From Candidatus Kuenenia stuttgartensis (GTDB lineage Bacteria > Planctomycetota > Planctomycetia > Pirellulales > UBA1268), in the NCBI GenBank assembly GCA_945891385.1, contig CAMDDJ010000011.1, forward strand, positions 1-64,000: a stretch of 64,000 nucleotides of DNA, written 5' to 3'. The notes below the pieces were generated by a model that worked only from the letters and a program-made list of their open reading frames with translations, did not search any database and was not told where the DNA came from. Shown one piece after another: positions 26,161-35,591 of this stretch (positions within the stretch are counted from its first letter, which is position 1; each line of letters opens with the position of its first letter). The translations under genes were made by a program, and so were the position numbers.

Positions 26161-27315
26161 ATGCGGTCGAACGCTTGCAGCCTCCTCCACCGCCTGGCGA
26201 CCGCCACCGCCCTCGGGCTGGCTACGGTCGGAGGAATCGCGGCTGAGCCCGTCCCGATCGTGGCCGACGCAGCCCCGCCCCCGATGTACCTGGCGGAGCC
26301 TTTCAGTGAGGCCGGTTTCAGCGGGATGCCGAGTTGCATCGCTCCGGGAGACGCCCGCTGCTGGCCCCGGTGGTTCGCCGGCGCCACGGGACTCGTGATG
26401 ACCCGCACCCTGCCGGCTGGCTCGGCCACGATGCAGCCGCTTGCCGGAAGCCAACTGATGACCAGCGACGCCGACTTTGGCTGGCCAGGTGGTGTCGATC
26501 TCCACATTGGTCGCTGGTTTGGCGATCGGCAGCAGCATGCGGTGGAGTTGATCTACTGGGGTGTCTACCAGATGGGCTCCTCGGCGACGCTCGCCGCCGG
26601 GCCGCCCGGGATCGAGGCGATTCCCCAGGCACCGGGGGCGAGCGTGGGCGGCATCCCCGCGTCGGAGTTCCTGGTCGGTGCCGCCCAGCAGGAGATCACC
26701 CGCGCTGATGTGATCAACGACATCGAGATCAACTGGATCTACTCGCTCTGGGATCGCCCCGAGTTTTTGCCCCGCGAGCGAGCCGTCAACCTCATGTGGC
26801 TGGCGGGGTTCCGGTTCTTCCAGGTCAACGACCAGCTCACGCTCGCCACCGGCTCGGGTGATCCGGCCATCGGTGCGATCGACTTCGGCGTGGCGACGAA
26901 CAACAACATCTATGGCGGGCAGCTTGGGGCGAAGTTCGATTGGAGGATTCTGCCGAGGCTGCGGTTCAACGTCGTGCCGAAGTTCATGATCGGCGGGAAC
27001 GCGATCACCAACACATCGTCGCTGGCCGGTGCCGACGGCACGCAGGCGAGCTTCGCCGGGGGCACGCCGGTTCGGGCCTTCTCGGAACTCGGGGTCTTCT
27101 CCTGGCTCGGCTCGGTCGATACGAGCATCGCCTGGGATGTGACCGAGCACTGGAGCCTGTGGATGGGGTACCGGGTGGTCGGGGTGGGCAACATCGCCCA
27201 GGCCGACGCCCAGTGGCCGCCCGTCATCAGTTCGCCGGCCTCGTTGTCGGGCATCGCCGCCGGCAGCGAAACGATCATCCACGGCGGCTTCGCCGGCTTT
27301 CAGAGCCGGTACTAG
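26161..27315 (+). CDS. Outer-membrane beta-barrel protein, BBP7-like
   Basis: A 384-residue protein with a signal peptide (LATATALGLATVGGIAAEP) and a Pro-rich opening. The domain begins CWPRWFAGATGLVMTRTLP, with later strands GGVDLHIGRWFGDRQQHAVE, LMWLAGFRFFQVND, FDWRILPRLRFNVVPKFMIGG-like and WSLWMGYRVVGVGNIA, ending in an aromatic residue (FQSRY). Alternating hydrophobic strands and this phrase order match the planctomycete BBP7 outer-membrane family as I remember it. Function is unknown; such proteins are presumed porin-like or surface barrels. It starts at the ATG at 26161, where the signal peptide begins, and converges on accD across a 104-bp spacer packed with hairpins. Confidence 0.8.
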   Translation: MRSNACSLLHRLATATALGLATVGGIAAEPVPIVADAAPPPMYLAEPFSEAGFSGMPSCIAPGDARCWPRWFAGATGLVMTRTLPAGSATMQPLAGSQLMTSDADFGWPGGVDLHIGRWFGDRQQHAVELIYWGVYQMGSSATLAAGPPGIEAIPQAPGASVGGIPASEFLVGAAQQEITRADVINDIEINWIYSLWDRPEFLPRERAVNLMWLAGFRFFQVNDQLTLATGSGDPAIGAIDFGVATNNNIYGGQLGAKFDWRILPRLRFNVVPKFMIGGNAITNTSSLAGADGTQASFAGGTPVRAFSELGVFSWLGSVDTSIAWDVTEHWSLWMGYRVVGVGNIAQADAQWPPVISSPASLSGIAAGSETIIHGGFAGFQSRY

Positions 27316-27322
27316 GATGTAC

Positions 27323-27417
27323 GGCTGCAGGGCCATCCATGGCCCCTGCAGCCTCGGGCTCGGCGGAGGGCAAGCCAAGGTTGCCCTCGCCTCGCGGCGG
27401 CCGGCTTCGTGCCGGCC
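27323..27417. terminator. Stack of three hairpins between convergent genes
   Basis: There are three separate inverted repeats. At 27323-27353 GGCTGCAGGGCCAT pairs with ATGGCC-C-CTGCAGCC, with one bulged C. At 27366-27388 GAGGGCAA pairs with TTGCCCTC. At 27399-27417 GGCCGGC pairs with GCCGGCC around TTCGT. No T-runs follow. They fill the space between the stops of the BBP7-like gene and accD, and are plausible bidirectional transcription end points. Confidence 0.5.
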
Positions 27418-27419
27418 GG

Positions 27420-28352
27420 TCAGCCGCAGTAATCGATGGCGCGGGCGATCTCGCTCTTGAGATCCTTGCGGGCTACGATCCGGTCGATGAAGCCGTGTTC
27501 GAGCAGAAATTCGCTGGTCTGAAATCCGGGTGGCAACTCGACCCGGATAGTCGCTTTGATCGTTCGTGGTCCGGCGAAGCCGATCAACGCCCGAGGCTCG
27601 GCGAAGCAGAGGTCGCCCAGCGAGGCGAAACTCGCTGCCACACCGCCCATGGTGGGATTGGTGAGAACCGAGATGAAGAGGCCTCCCGCCGCAGAGTAGC
27701 GGGCCAGCGCGGCCGAGACCTTCGCCATTTGCATCAGCGAAAGGATGCCCTCGTGCATGCGGGCTCCACCGCCCGAGGCGCTGATGATGATCAGCGGAAG
27801 CTTGCCGTGGGTCGCCCGCTCCACCAAGCGTGCCAGCCGTTCGCCCACGACGCTTCCCATGCTGCCCATGATGAAGGCCGAGTCGGTCACGCCGATCGCC
27901 ACCCGGCGGGCCCGGATCATGCCCGTTCCGGTCAGGGCTGCGTCGGAGAGGCCCGTCCGTCGCTGTTCGGCCACGATCCGTTCGGCGTAGGGCTTCTTGT
28001 CCTTAAAACCGAGGGGGTCGGTCGGTCGGAGGGTGGCGTCCCACTCCTCGAAGGTGCCTGTATCGAGTAGCTGCTCGATTCGCTGAGAGGCCGAGACATA
28101 CCAGTGGAAGCCACATTGCGGGCAGACGTTGAGGAGTTCCTCGGCTTCTTTGCGGTAGATCGTGGCCCCGCAGCCGCCGCACCTGAGCCACAGACCTTCG
28201 GGTACGCCCCGCTTGGCCCGCGGGCCGCGAACCGTCGGCAGCTGGGCGGGGGCGTTCCCGAACGCGATGCCCTGAACGCCTGCAAGAGGCTGGCTCCGGC
28301 CCGTCGCGGAGGCATCCACGCCGGTGGCAGTCGTCGAACGGCGGCTTTCCAT
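27420..28352 (-). CDS. accD: Acetyl-CoA carboxylase carboxyltransferase beta subunit
   Basis: With AccA, transfers the carboxyl group from biotin to acetyl-CoA, giving malonyl-CoA for fatty acid synthesis. It is 310 residues, the normal length. An N-terminal zinc ribbon is present ([20 protein letters not shown] with PQCG following), then the carboxyltransferase domain with [43 protein letters not shown] and [13 protein letters not shown]. It starts at the ATG at 28352; the frame is open further upstream but without homology. The first 45 residues are variable and probably flexible. No accA is in the window. It is preceded on the same strand by the histidine-phosphatase-like gene, with 113 bp between them. 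Confidence 0.96.
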   Translation of the reverse strand: MESRRSTTATGVDASATGRSQPLAGVQGIAFGNAPAQLPTVRGPRAKRGVPEGLWLRCGGCGATIYRKEAEELLNVCPQCGFHWYVSASQRIEQLLDTGTFEEWDATLRPTDPLGFKDKKPYAERIVAEQRRTGLSDAALTGTGMIRARRVAIGVTDSAFIMGSMGSVVGERLARLVERATHGKLPLIIISASGGGARMHEGILSLMQMAKVSAALARYSAAGGLFISVLTNPTMGGVAASFASLGDLCFAEPRALIGFAGPRTIKATIRVELPPGFQTSEFLLEHGFIDRIVARKDLKSEIARAIDYCG

Positions 28353-28465
28353 AATCGACCGGGAGAGCGGGATACGAACCGGCGGTGCGACGGGCTCAGC
28401 CGACACCCCAGGCCCGTAGTGTAAGCGGCTTGCCAGTTTCAGGGCAGCGCCGGAATCGGAGGCGG

Positions 28466-29149
28466 TCAGCCCGCCGCCGCCGGGGCTTGGTGGCTGACGG
28501 GGGCGGTCGCAGCCGCCGGAGGCAGCCGCTCGCCGCCGAGCCACTGGGCCGCGACGGGCAGAATCGCGAGGGAGTGCTCGGTAGGGTTCGACTGCCAGAG
28601 GTCCCCCAGCGGGGCGGCCGCTACGAGCCAGCGGACGATCGCATCGAGTGGAGCCGGCACCACGACTGCGATCCGACCGACCGGGTGCCGCTTGAAGAGT
28701 TTCTCGAGCGCCGCATCGATGCGGCTGACGGCGTCTTCAAGGAGTTCACCTTCCGGCGGAGCCACGCTCCACGGGTCGTCCTGCCATTGCCGGTAGAGTC
28801 GCGGCTGGAACTGACGAATCTCGGAGACCAATTTGCCTTGCCAGAGACCGAGGTCGAGGTTTGCCAACAGTTCAACGGATTTCGGCATGATCCCGCAGCG
28901 GTTCCCGATGATGCGGCCCGACTGAATGCTGCAGGCGGTGGGCGCCGTGTAGATCGCGTCAGGCGGTTCGGTCGCCAGCCGATCGACCACGGCATTGACC
29001 TCGGCCAGGCCCTCGGAGCACGGGGGGAGGTCGAGGGAACCACGCACTCGCCCCTGCCGCTCGTAGTCGGTAGCGGCCGAGCGAATCACGATCAGATGGT
29101 CGGGCATGAGGGAGTCATTCGTCTCCGGGGTCGGCGGCTGGTGGCTCAC
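28466..29149 (-). CDS. Histidine-phosphatase-like protein lacking both catalytic histidines
   Basis: A 227-residue protein (213 if the ATG at 29107 is used). The phosphoglycerate-mutase-like opening is present ([20 protein letters not shown], then SLDLPP..SEG), but the usual RHG reads RSA. The second histidine, expected in a V-SH-G segment before the last core helix, falls in [15 protein letters not shown], where there is no histidine. The intermediate regions [13 protein letters not shown] and SPxxR-like [12 protein letters not shown] also lack the usual acidic and arginine residues. The fold is therefore probably kept while phosphatase chemistry is lost. The GTG at 29149 overlaps the rpe stop in GTGA, so the two are likely co-translated. 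The C-terminal tail is Ala/Pro-rich. Function unknown. Confidence 0.82.
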   Translation of the reverse strand: MSHQPPTPETNDSLMPDHLIVIRSAATDYERQGRVRGSLDLPPCSEGLAEVNAVVDRLATEPPDAIYTAPTACSIQSGRIIGNRCGIMPKSVELLANLDLGLWQGKLVSEIRQFQPRLYRQWQDDPWSVAPPEGELLEDAVSRIDAALEKLFKRHPVGRIAVVVPAPLDAIVRWLVAAAPLGDLWQSNPTEHSLAILPVAAQWLGGERLPPAAATAPVSHQAPAAAG

Positions 29150-29880
29150 GAGGCCGCGCGGGCGCGGGATTCCAATTCGGTGATGGCTTGGGCATAGTCG
29201 GCCGATCGGATCACGGCGCTTCCCGCCACGATCAGTTCGGCACCGGCGGCTGCCACGCGATCGATCGTTTCGGTCGAGATGCCGCCGTCGACGCCGAGGC
29301 GAAACCCGAGGCCTCGCTCCTGACGAACCGCAGCGAGACGCGCGAGTTTGTCCAGGGCCACGGGCTCGAACGCCTGCCCGCCAAAACCCGGCTCAACGCT
29401 CATCACGAGCACGCCGTCACACGCATGAAGCAGCGGTTCGATCACGTCCACCGGCGTGCCTGGGCTCAAGGCGAGATGCGCTCTGGCCCCTTGGTTACGG
29501 ATCGCGGCGAGGGTCGGGACGGGGTCCACGACCGCTTCCACATGCACCGTCACGATGTCGGCGCCGAGCCTGGCGTAGTCGACGGCCGTCAACTCCGGTT
29601 GCTCCACCATCATGTGGACCTCGAGAGGCACCTGGGCCGCCCGTCGAACCGCCTCGACAACGACCGGGCCGTAGGTGAGTTGGGGCACGAATCGCCCGTC
29701 CATGACATCCAGGTGGAGGGCCTGGGCGCCGGCCTGCTCGAGTCGCTCAACCTCGCGGGCGAGGTGTCCAAAGTCGCAGAGCAGGAGGGCTGGCAGCACG
29801 ATGGGCCCGCTCGACTCGAGGACCGAAGTCACCCGAGCGAATCCGCCGGACCCTGGAGAACGAAAATGGTGCTGGCTCAT
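29146..29880 (-). CDS. rpe: Ribulose-phosphate 3-epimerase
   Basis: Interconverts ribulose 5-phosphate and xylulose 5-phosphate in the pentose phosphate pathway. It is 244 residues, slightly longer than the usual 220-230 because of a lead of about 25 residues. TIM-barrel landmarks are LPALLLCDFGHLAREV, LHLDVMDGRFVPQLTYGP with the metal-binding Asp, VHMMVEQP, LVMSVEPGFGGQAF, and LGVDGGIS with the second catalytic Asp. The ATG at 29880 opens the product; the upstream open frame overlaps the pstS leader and is not supported. The stop overlaps the GTG of the phosphatase-like gene. It diverges from pstS across 292 bp. Confidence 0.95.
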   Translation of the reverse strand: MSQHHFRSPGSGGFARVTSVLESSGPIVLPALLLCDFGHLAREVERLEQAGAQALHLDVMDGRFVPQLTYGPVVVEAVRRAAQVPLEVHMMVEQPELTAVDYARLGADIVTVHVEAVVDPVPTLAAIRNQGARAHLALSPGTPVDVIEPLLHACDGVLVMSVEPGFGGQAFEPVALDKLARLAAVRQERGLGFRLGVDGGISTETIDRVAAAGAELIVAGSAVIRSADYAQAITELESRARAAS

Positions 29881-30172
29881 AGGCCGACGAACGCTGCCGC
29901 CCGTCGGAGCACTGAGTGTATCACACCCCGGACGTGCCGCTGCTTGCGGGAACGTAACTCGTTTGCAGCCAGGCGATTTGGCGGCGTCATCCGCGGGTTC
30001 CTTCGAGTGGCACACCGGTCGTCCGGGAGCCCCGCCTCACGAAAACCTCATGATTTGCGGGTACTTTTCGGCCCACCTGGGATCCGGTGGCCGTCATGGT
30101 CACAATGCCGTCCCAGGCCGGCACCCGGCCGGGACCGCTTGGGTCCGAGTCAGCCTTTCCTGGAGTTCGTCC

Positions 30173-31210
30173 ATGCTGTGCCTGCCGGGAGGCATCGTGA
30201 TTCGTCCTCACCGGCGTCGGTGGGAGCCCCTGAGCCGATGCGTGATTGCCCTGGCGGCCCTGGCGATCTTCGGTCTGGAGCAGGCGTTGGCCGCGGACTC
30301 CACCGGGGTGGAGTTGCCTGGATACTGCAAGGCGTCCGGTGAAGTCGCCGGGTCGCTCAAGTGCGTCGGGTCCGACACGATGAACAACCTCGTGGCACTG
30401 TGGGCCGAAGGCTTCAAAAAGTTTTACCCGAGTGTTCGCGAAGGCATCGAGGGCAAGGGTTCGGCCTCGGCCCCACCGGCGCTGGCCGAGGGCACCTGCA
30501 CGTTCGGTCCGATGAGCCGAGACTGGAAGCCTTCGGAAATAGACGCCTTCAAGTCGCGTCACGGCTATCCGCCAACCGTCGTGCCGGTCGCGATCGACAT
30601 GCTGGTTGTTTTCGTCCATAAGGACAATCCACTCCAGGGTCTCTCACTCGAGCAAGTCGACGCAATCTTCTCCAAGAACAGGACGGGCGGGGCTGTGGCA
30701 GACATCCGCACCTGGGGCGATCTCGGCCTCGAGGGTGAGTGGAAAACGAAACCCATCAGCCTGTATGGCCGGAACGCCACCAGCGGCACCTACGGCTATT
30801 TCAAGGAATTCGCCCTCTTCAAAGGCGACTTCAAGCCCACGGTCAAGGAACAACCGGGGAGCTCGGCCGTTGTGCAGGCCGTGGCGAGCGACCGCTACGG
30901 CATCGGCTACAGCGGCTTCGGCTATCTCACGGCGAACGTGCGGGCCGTACCGCTGGCAGCCACGTCCGAAGCCGAGCCCACTCCGCCGGAAGCTGAGGCC
31001 GCCTACGCGGGAGACTATCCGTTGGCCCGATTCCTCTACCTGAGCGTGAACCATCGCCCCGGGACCGAACTCGATCCCTTGCGGCGGGAGTTTCTTCGGT
31101 ATGTGCTCAGCCGCGAGGGACAGGCCGATGTCGCCAAGGATGGCTATCTCCCCGTGACGGCCCCCGTGGCCGATCAGGCCTTGGTTGCCGCGGGCGTCGC
31201 GGACCGGTGA
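30173..31210 (+). CDS. pstS: Phosphate ABC transporter substrate-binding protein
   Basis: Periplasmic phosphate-binding component, 345 residues with a signal peptide (LSRCVIALAALAIFGLEQALAAD). Phosphate-site phrases are present: VGSDTMNNLV, GKGSASAPPALAEG, and NATSGTYGYFKEFAL with the conserved SGT. The form GSDTM and the C-terminal YLPV tail resemble the PstS-like proteins linked to large PstC/PstA permeases in gammaproteobacteria and planctomycetes. The ATG at 30173 has TGGAG about nine bases upstream. It is the first gene of pstSCAB-phoU. I could not find a convincing Pho box before it. Confidence 0.95.
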   Translation: MLCLPGGIVIRPHRRRWEPLSRCVIALAALAIFGLEQALAADSTGVELPGYCKASGEVAGSLKCVGSDTMNNLVALWAEGFKKFYPSVREGIEGKGSASAPPALAEGTCTFGPMSRDWKPSEIDAFKSRHGYPPTVVPVAIDMLVVFVHKDNPLQGLSLEQVDAIFSKNRTGGAVADIRTWGDLGLEGEWKTKPISLYGRNATSGTYGYFKEFALFKGDFKPTVKEQPGSSAVVQAVASDRYGIGYSGFGYLTANVRAVPLAATSEAEPTPPEAEAAYAGDYPLARFLYLSVNHRPGTELDPLRREFLRYVLSREGQADVAKDGYLPVTAPVADQALVAAGVADR

Positions 31211-31226
31211 TCGCGGAACTCGCTGC

Positions 31227-33848
31227 ATGCATGCCCAGCGCACCTTCACCGGCCGTGTCCGTCGCCGCCGAGGCCATCCTTGGGTCAGGTTCAGCGACGC
31301 ACTCGCTCGAACGCTGATCGCCCTCGGCGGCATCGGCACGATCGCCGCCGTGCTGCTTGTGGGCGTATTCCTGGTTGTCGTGGCGGCGCCGCTGTTTCGG
31401 CCCGCGGTGGCGTTGCCGGTCGGCCGCGGGGCGGTGGCAGAGGAACAACCGCTCGCGATCGGCTCCGACGAGGCGGGAGATCTCATGTGGATCGTCGGCG
31501 GTGGTGATGCCGGCGGCAGGGTACGGGTCATCGGCGTCGTCGGTGGTCAGCCACTCCTCGAGCGGACGGCCGCCGAGGCTGGGCTCGAGGGGTGCACCGT
31601 GATGCGGACATCCGGCAACGAGCTGCTCGCCGCTGCCGGGTTTGCCGACGGGTCGTTTCGCACCGGCCGGCTCGGTTTTGACGCCAGCTATCTTGCGGCA
31701 GGCGATCTGCCGGCTGACCGGCCGGCACCGGCCCCCGGTGAGGCGGTGCTCGATGGCGAGACGTTGATCATGCCGGGGTTCGGTGACCAGTTCGCCCGGG
31801 TCTCGCTCGTGACCGATCTCGACACGCCCGGAGGCGAGCGACTGCCCGACCCGATCGTCGATATCGACGTGACGAGGTTGTCCGGTGGTCCGCTCGTGGC
31901 CGCTGTCGACGCCTCGGGTAGGGTCCGGGTCGAGTCGGTGAGTTCGCGGCGGAACATGCTGACCGGCAAGACGACGATCGCTTCGTCTGGAGGAGCGATC
32001 GAGCCCACGGCCGGATTCCAGCCGCGGTTCATTCGGGTCTCCGAGCGAGGCGACCAACTCTTCCTGATCGCGGCAGATGGCGTGGGGCGGCGGTACGCCA
32101 TCCGCGACGTCCGCAGCCCGCGGTTGATGGAGTCATTCACGCTTCCCGGGCCGGTGACTGCCGTGGCCCGGTTGTTCGGGGGAACGGCACTGGCCGTGGG
32201 GAACGTCGCCGGCCGAGTGGCGATCGTGTTTCCCGCCCGCCCGCCCGCGGGCCAGGAATCCGACGCCGGCCTGCCCGAGGATGGTCTGAGGATGGTGACC
32301 GCGCGGGAGTTCGAGCCGGGCTCGGGAAGCGTGACCGCGATCGCCTCCTCGCCGCGATCACGGCTGTTCGCCGTGGCGGACGCGGGCGGTGCCGTGCGGT
32401 TGCTCCAGTCCACTGCTGGCCGCGAAGTTCTCAGGGTCGGGGCCGACGCCGTCGACGACGGAAGTGGCCACATGCCATCCGGCGCTTCGCTCCTGGCCAT
32501 TCCTCCGCGCGAGACACGGCTGCTGGCCGCTGGCGGCGGGGGGCTCGCCGCCTGGTCCGTCGCTGCCGGCTATCCGGAGGTGTCGGCCGGAACGCTCCTG
32601 TTCCCCGTCTGGTACGAGAGCTATCCCGCGGCCGTCCATGCCTGGGAGACCACGGGCCACGAGGCGTTCGAATCGAAGTTCGGTCTCGTGCCCCTGATCT
32701 TCGGCACGCTCAAGGCCACGCTCTACTCGATGCTCTTCGCCACGCCGATTGCGCTCTTGGCGGCGATCTACGCGAGCCAGTTCATGCATCCCGCCTGGAA
32801 GGCCCGGATCAAGCCTGCCATCGAGATGATGGCGAGCCTGCCCAGCGTGGTGCTCGGCTTTCTGGCCGGGCTGATTTTCGCACCTCTCCTCGAGCGGTCG
32901 CTGATGCAGGTCATCACGGGAGTCTTCGTGGTGCCCCTGGTTCTCCTCATCGGCGCCCATGTGTGGCTGCTCTTGCCGGCCGGGAGTCGCGCCCGCTGGG
33001 CTCGGTTTCGGTTCGCCGTCGTGTCGCTCGTCGCGTTGCCGCTCGGGATGCTGGCGGCCGGGTTCCTGGCGCCCCTGGTCGAACGCCTGCTCTTTCAGGG
33101 CGACGTGGGGGGGTGGCTCGACGGCCGCGATGGCAGTGGCTTCGGGGGCTGGGTGATCGCCACGCTTCCGGCAGCCGTGCTCGCGACGGTCTGGCTCGTC
33201 GGCCGGCTCGTGAATCCCTGGCTCCGCCAGGCCGGGGCGGACTGGAGCCAACAACAGGCGGCTGTCGCCTCGTTCCTGGTGTTCGCCGGAGGGCTGGCGT
33301 TGGCCGTGACGTTTGCCGTGGCGGCGGCCGCTTTCTGCGACGCGATCCGGCTCGATACGCGGGGCGGCCTGTTCGGCACCTACGTGCAACGAAATGCGAT
33401 GGTGGTGGCTGTCGGGATGAGCTTTGCCATCATTCCGCTCGTGTTCACGATCGCTGACGACGCGCTGTCGAGCGTGCCGGATCACCTCCGCAGCGCGTCG
33501 CTGGGAGCCGGGGCCACGCCCTGGCAGACGGCGGTCCGGGTGATCGTGCCGGCGGCGGCCAGCGGGCTTTTTTCCGCCGTGATGATCGGGCTGGGTCGGG
33601 CGGTGGGTGAGACGATGATCGTGCTGATGGCTGCCGGCAACACACCCCTGGTCAGCTGGAACATGTTCAACGGGTTTCAGACGCTCTCGGCCGCCATCGC
33701 CACCGAACTGCCGGAGGCGGCCCGCGGCAGCAGCCACTACCGGGTCCTGTTCTTGGCTGCATTGACCCTGTTTGCCATGACATTCGTGGTCAACACCGTG
33801 GCCGAGATCGTTCGACAGCGGTTCCGGAGGAGGGCTCATGAGCTCTGA
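31227..33848 (+). CDS. pstC: Phosphate ABC transporter permease PstC with large extracytoplasmic domain
   Basis: Inner-membrane channel subunit of the phosphate importer. At 873 residues it is far longer than the roughly 320 of E. coli PstC. After TM1 (LGGIGTIAAVLLVGVFLVVV, about residues 32-51) comes an insertion of about 410 residues with repeated WD-like phrases, e.g. GSVTAIASSPRSRLFAVADA and PVTAVARLFGGTALAVG, suggesting a beta-propeller outside the membrane. The permease core follows from about residue 485 (FGTLKATLYSMLFATPIALL), with an additional inner segment of about 140 residues and extra TMs. The EAA loop is SLGAGATPWQTAVRVIVPAA, followed by LGRAVGETMIVLMAAGN. It starts at the ATG at 31227, 16 bp after pstS, and overlaps pstA by 11 bp. 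Confidence 0.94.
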   Translation: MHAQRTFTGRVRRRRGHPWVRFSDALARTLIALGGIGTIAAVLLVGVFLVVVAAPLFRPAVALPVGRGAVAEEQPLAIGSDEAGDLMWIVGGGDAGGRVRVIGVVGGQPLLERTAAEAGLEGCTVMRTSGNELLAAAGFADGSFRTGRLGFDASYLAAGDLPADRPAPAPGEAVLDGETLIMPGFGDQFARVSLVTDLDTPGGERLPDPIVDIDVTRLSGGPLVAAVDASGRVRVESVSSRRNMLTGKTTIASSGGAIEPTAGFQPRFIRVSERGDQLFLIAADGVGRRYAIRDVRSPRLMESFTLPGPVTAVARLFGGTALAVGNVAGRVAIVFPARPPAGQESDAGLPEDGLRMVTAREFEPGSGSVTAIASSPRSRLFAVADAGGAVRLLQSTAGREVLRVGADAVDDGSGHMPSGASLLAIPPRETRLLAAGGGGLAAWSVAAGYPEVSAGTLLFPVWYESYPAAVHAWETTGHEAFESKFGLVPLIFGTLKATLYSMLFATPIALLAAIYASQFMHPAWKARIKPAIEMMASLPSVVLGFLAGLIFAPLLERSLMQVITGVFVVPLVLLIGAHVWLLLPAGSRARWARFRFAVVSLVALPLGMLAAGFLAPLVERLLFQGDVGGWLDGRDGSGFGGWVIATLPAAVLATVWLVGRLVNPWLRQAGADWSQQQAAVASFLVFAGGLALAVTFAVAAAAFCDAIRLDTRGGLFGTYVQRNAMVVAVGMSFAIIPLVFTIADDALSSVPDHLRSASLGAGATPWQTAVRVIVPAAASGLFSAVMIGLGRAVGETMIVLMAAGNTPLVSWNMFNGFQTLSAAIATELPEAARGSSHYRVLFLAALTLFAMTFVVNTVAEIVRQRFRRRAHEL

Positions 33849-35520
33849 TCGGCACCGCCATCGCCGACTCCGCAGTAGCCACACGGCGTTGGCTGCGCAT
33901 GGTGAGCCATGGGTCTGGCTCACGGCCGGGTGCCTGGCCGTGGCGATCGCGATGATCGGAGGGCTGCTCGCCCTGATCACGGCGCGGGGTGCCGCGACCT
34001 TCTGGCCGGTCCCGCTCGAACTGGTAACTGCCGCCGACGGCCGCCGTTTTCTGGCCGAAGTGGCGGAGCGGGAGCCGGCCCGGCCCGAGACAACCGAGTC
34101 TCCAGGCCAGTCGGAGCGGCTCCTCTTGCGGACGGCGGCGTTCGCGGAGACCGGCAATCATTTCGAATGGATCGCCCTGTCAGACGTCGGTCGGGTCAGT
34201 CGCCCGGAATGGGCCACGGTGGTCGAGCGGCTCGAGGGCGGCAGGCTGCATGGCACGCCCTCCCGAATGCTCCACGGCGAGCAGGTGGTGGCCGAGGGGC
34301 CGGCGGCTGTCTGGGCGGCGTTCGAGCGTGAGCATCCGGCGGCCCGGCGGCGCTGGCGTCAGGCGATGCGACTGGACCGCGTCGATCGGGGACGCCTTCA
34401 GCAGAAACTGCGGGCTGCCCGGCTGGCCGTCGTGGCGGCCCGGCTCGAGAGCGGGCCGGGGTCGGCAGCCGAATCGGCGGCAGCCACCCGAGAGCAGCAG
34501 GTGCAGGCCGAGGCCGACGGCGCGACCCGCAGCCTCGATGCCCGTACGGCGGCCTTGCGGGCTGAGAACGACGGCTGGATCGTCGAGTTCGAGACAGCAG
34601 CGGGCGGCACGACGGCGGTGCCGCTCGACGGGATCGTTCGGGCGTGGCAGCCGAACCGGCTTGGATGGCTGGGTAAGCTCGGCGTCTATGGCTCGCGCTG
34701 GGGGGAATTCCTGGCCGACGATCCGCGCGAGGCCAACAGCGCCGGCGGCGTTTTCCCGGCCATTTGGGGAACGGTTGTGATGACGCTCATCATGGCCCTG
34801 CTCGTGGCGCCCTTCGGCGTGCTTGCGGCGCTCTATTTGCGGGAGTACGCCTCCAGCGGCCCGATCACCGCCGCAATCCGCGTGGCGATCAACAACCTCG
34901 CCGGCGTGCCGAGCATCGTCTACGGAGCCTTCGGCCTCGGATTCTTCTGCTACGGGCTGGGGGCCGGGATCGACGAGCTCTTCTTCAAATCGAGCCTTGT
35001 GGCCGACAGCCAGCCGGTATTCGGCACCGGTGGCCTGCTCTGGGCATCCCTGACGCTGGCCCTTCTCACGCTTCCGGTGGTGATCGTTGCCACCGAGGAG
35101 GCCCTCTCGGCTGTCCCCAATTCGATGCGGGAAGGCTCCTACGCCTGCGGAGCCGGAAAATGGCAGACGATCCGTCGCATCGTACTGCCGCGGGCGCTCC
35201 CTGGGATCATGACGGGGCTGATCCTGGCGATGGCCCGTGGCGCCGGCGAGGTGGCCCCGTTGATGCTGGTAGGCGTGAAGAAGCTGGCACTCGACCTGCC
35301 CGTGGACGGCACGTTTCCCTTCATTCATGCCGAGCGGGAGTTCATGCATCTGGCCTATCTGATTTACGACGTCGGTTTCCAGAGTCCCAACAGCCAGGCG
35401 GCCCAGCCGATGGTGTTCACGATCACCTTTCTCCTCGTCGCCATCATTGCAGCCCTGAACCTTGCCGCCATCTGGCTTCGCGCAAGGCTCCGCCGCCGCT
35501 ATGTGGCGCAGACGTTCTGA
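33838..35520 (+). CDS. pstA: Phosphate ABC transporter permease PstA with extracytoplasmic coiled-coil region
   Basis: Second channel subunit, 560 residues against about 290 in E. coli. TM1 ([20 protein letters not shown]) is followed by about 250 extra residues. These include a charged helical stretch, [20 protein letters not shown] onward to about residue 245, likely a coiled coil. The permease core starts near residue 300 ([19 protein letters not shown]). Its EAA loop is [20 protein letters not shown], followed by [14 protein letters not shown], both typical of PstA. The ATG lies inside the last codons of pstC (11-bp overlap), implying coupled translation. PstC and PstA enlargements probably interact outside the membrane; that is inference. 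Confidence 0.95.
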   Translation: MSSDRHRHRRLRSSHTALAAHGEPWVWLTAGCLAVAIAMIGGLLALITARGAATFWPVPLELVTAADGRRFLAEVAEREPARPETTESPGQSERLLLRTAAFAETGNHFEWIALSDVGRVSRPEWATVVERLEGGRLHGTPSRMLHGEQVVAEGPAAVWAAFEREHPAARRRWRQAMRLDRVDRGRLQQKLRAARLAVVAARLESGPGSAAESAAATREQQVQAEADGATRSLDARTAALRAENDGWIVEFETAAGGTTAVPLDGIVRAWQPNRLGWLGKLGVYGSRWGEFLADDPREANSAGGVFPAIWGTVVMTLIMALLVAPFGVLAALYLREYASSGPITAAIRVAINNLAGVPSIVYGAFGLGFFCYGLGAGIDELFFKSSLVADSQPVFGTGGLLWASLTLALLTLPVVIVATEEALSAVPNSMREGSYACGAGKWQTIRRIVLPRALPGIMTGLILAMARGAGEVAPLMLVGVKKLALDLPVDGTFPFIHAEREFMHLAYLIYDVGFQSPNSQAAQPMVFTITFLLVAIIAALNLAAIWLRARLRRRYVAQTF

Positions 35521-35591
35521 GGCCGCTGCTGTGGAGCGGCAGGTGTACAATCCACAACGATCCTTCTACGACGAATCTCCGGAGACGATCC

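Noticed and set aside
25573-27378. Long open frame opposite the BBP7-like and folC regions
   Set aside because: A shadow of high-GC codon use on the other strand: the plus-strand frame has a signal peptide and barrel pattern, the minus one has none.
29881-30172. Possible Pho box upstream of pstS (CCGTCAT...CCGTCC around 30090-30115)
   Set aside because: The two half-site-like sequences are spaced by about 10 bp, not 4, and neither matches the 7-bp repeat well; I cannot claim a PhoB site.
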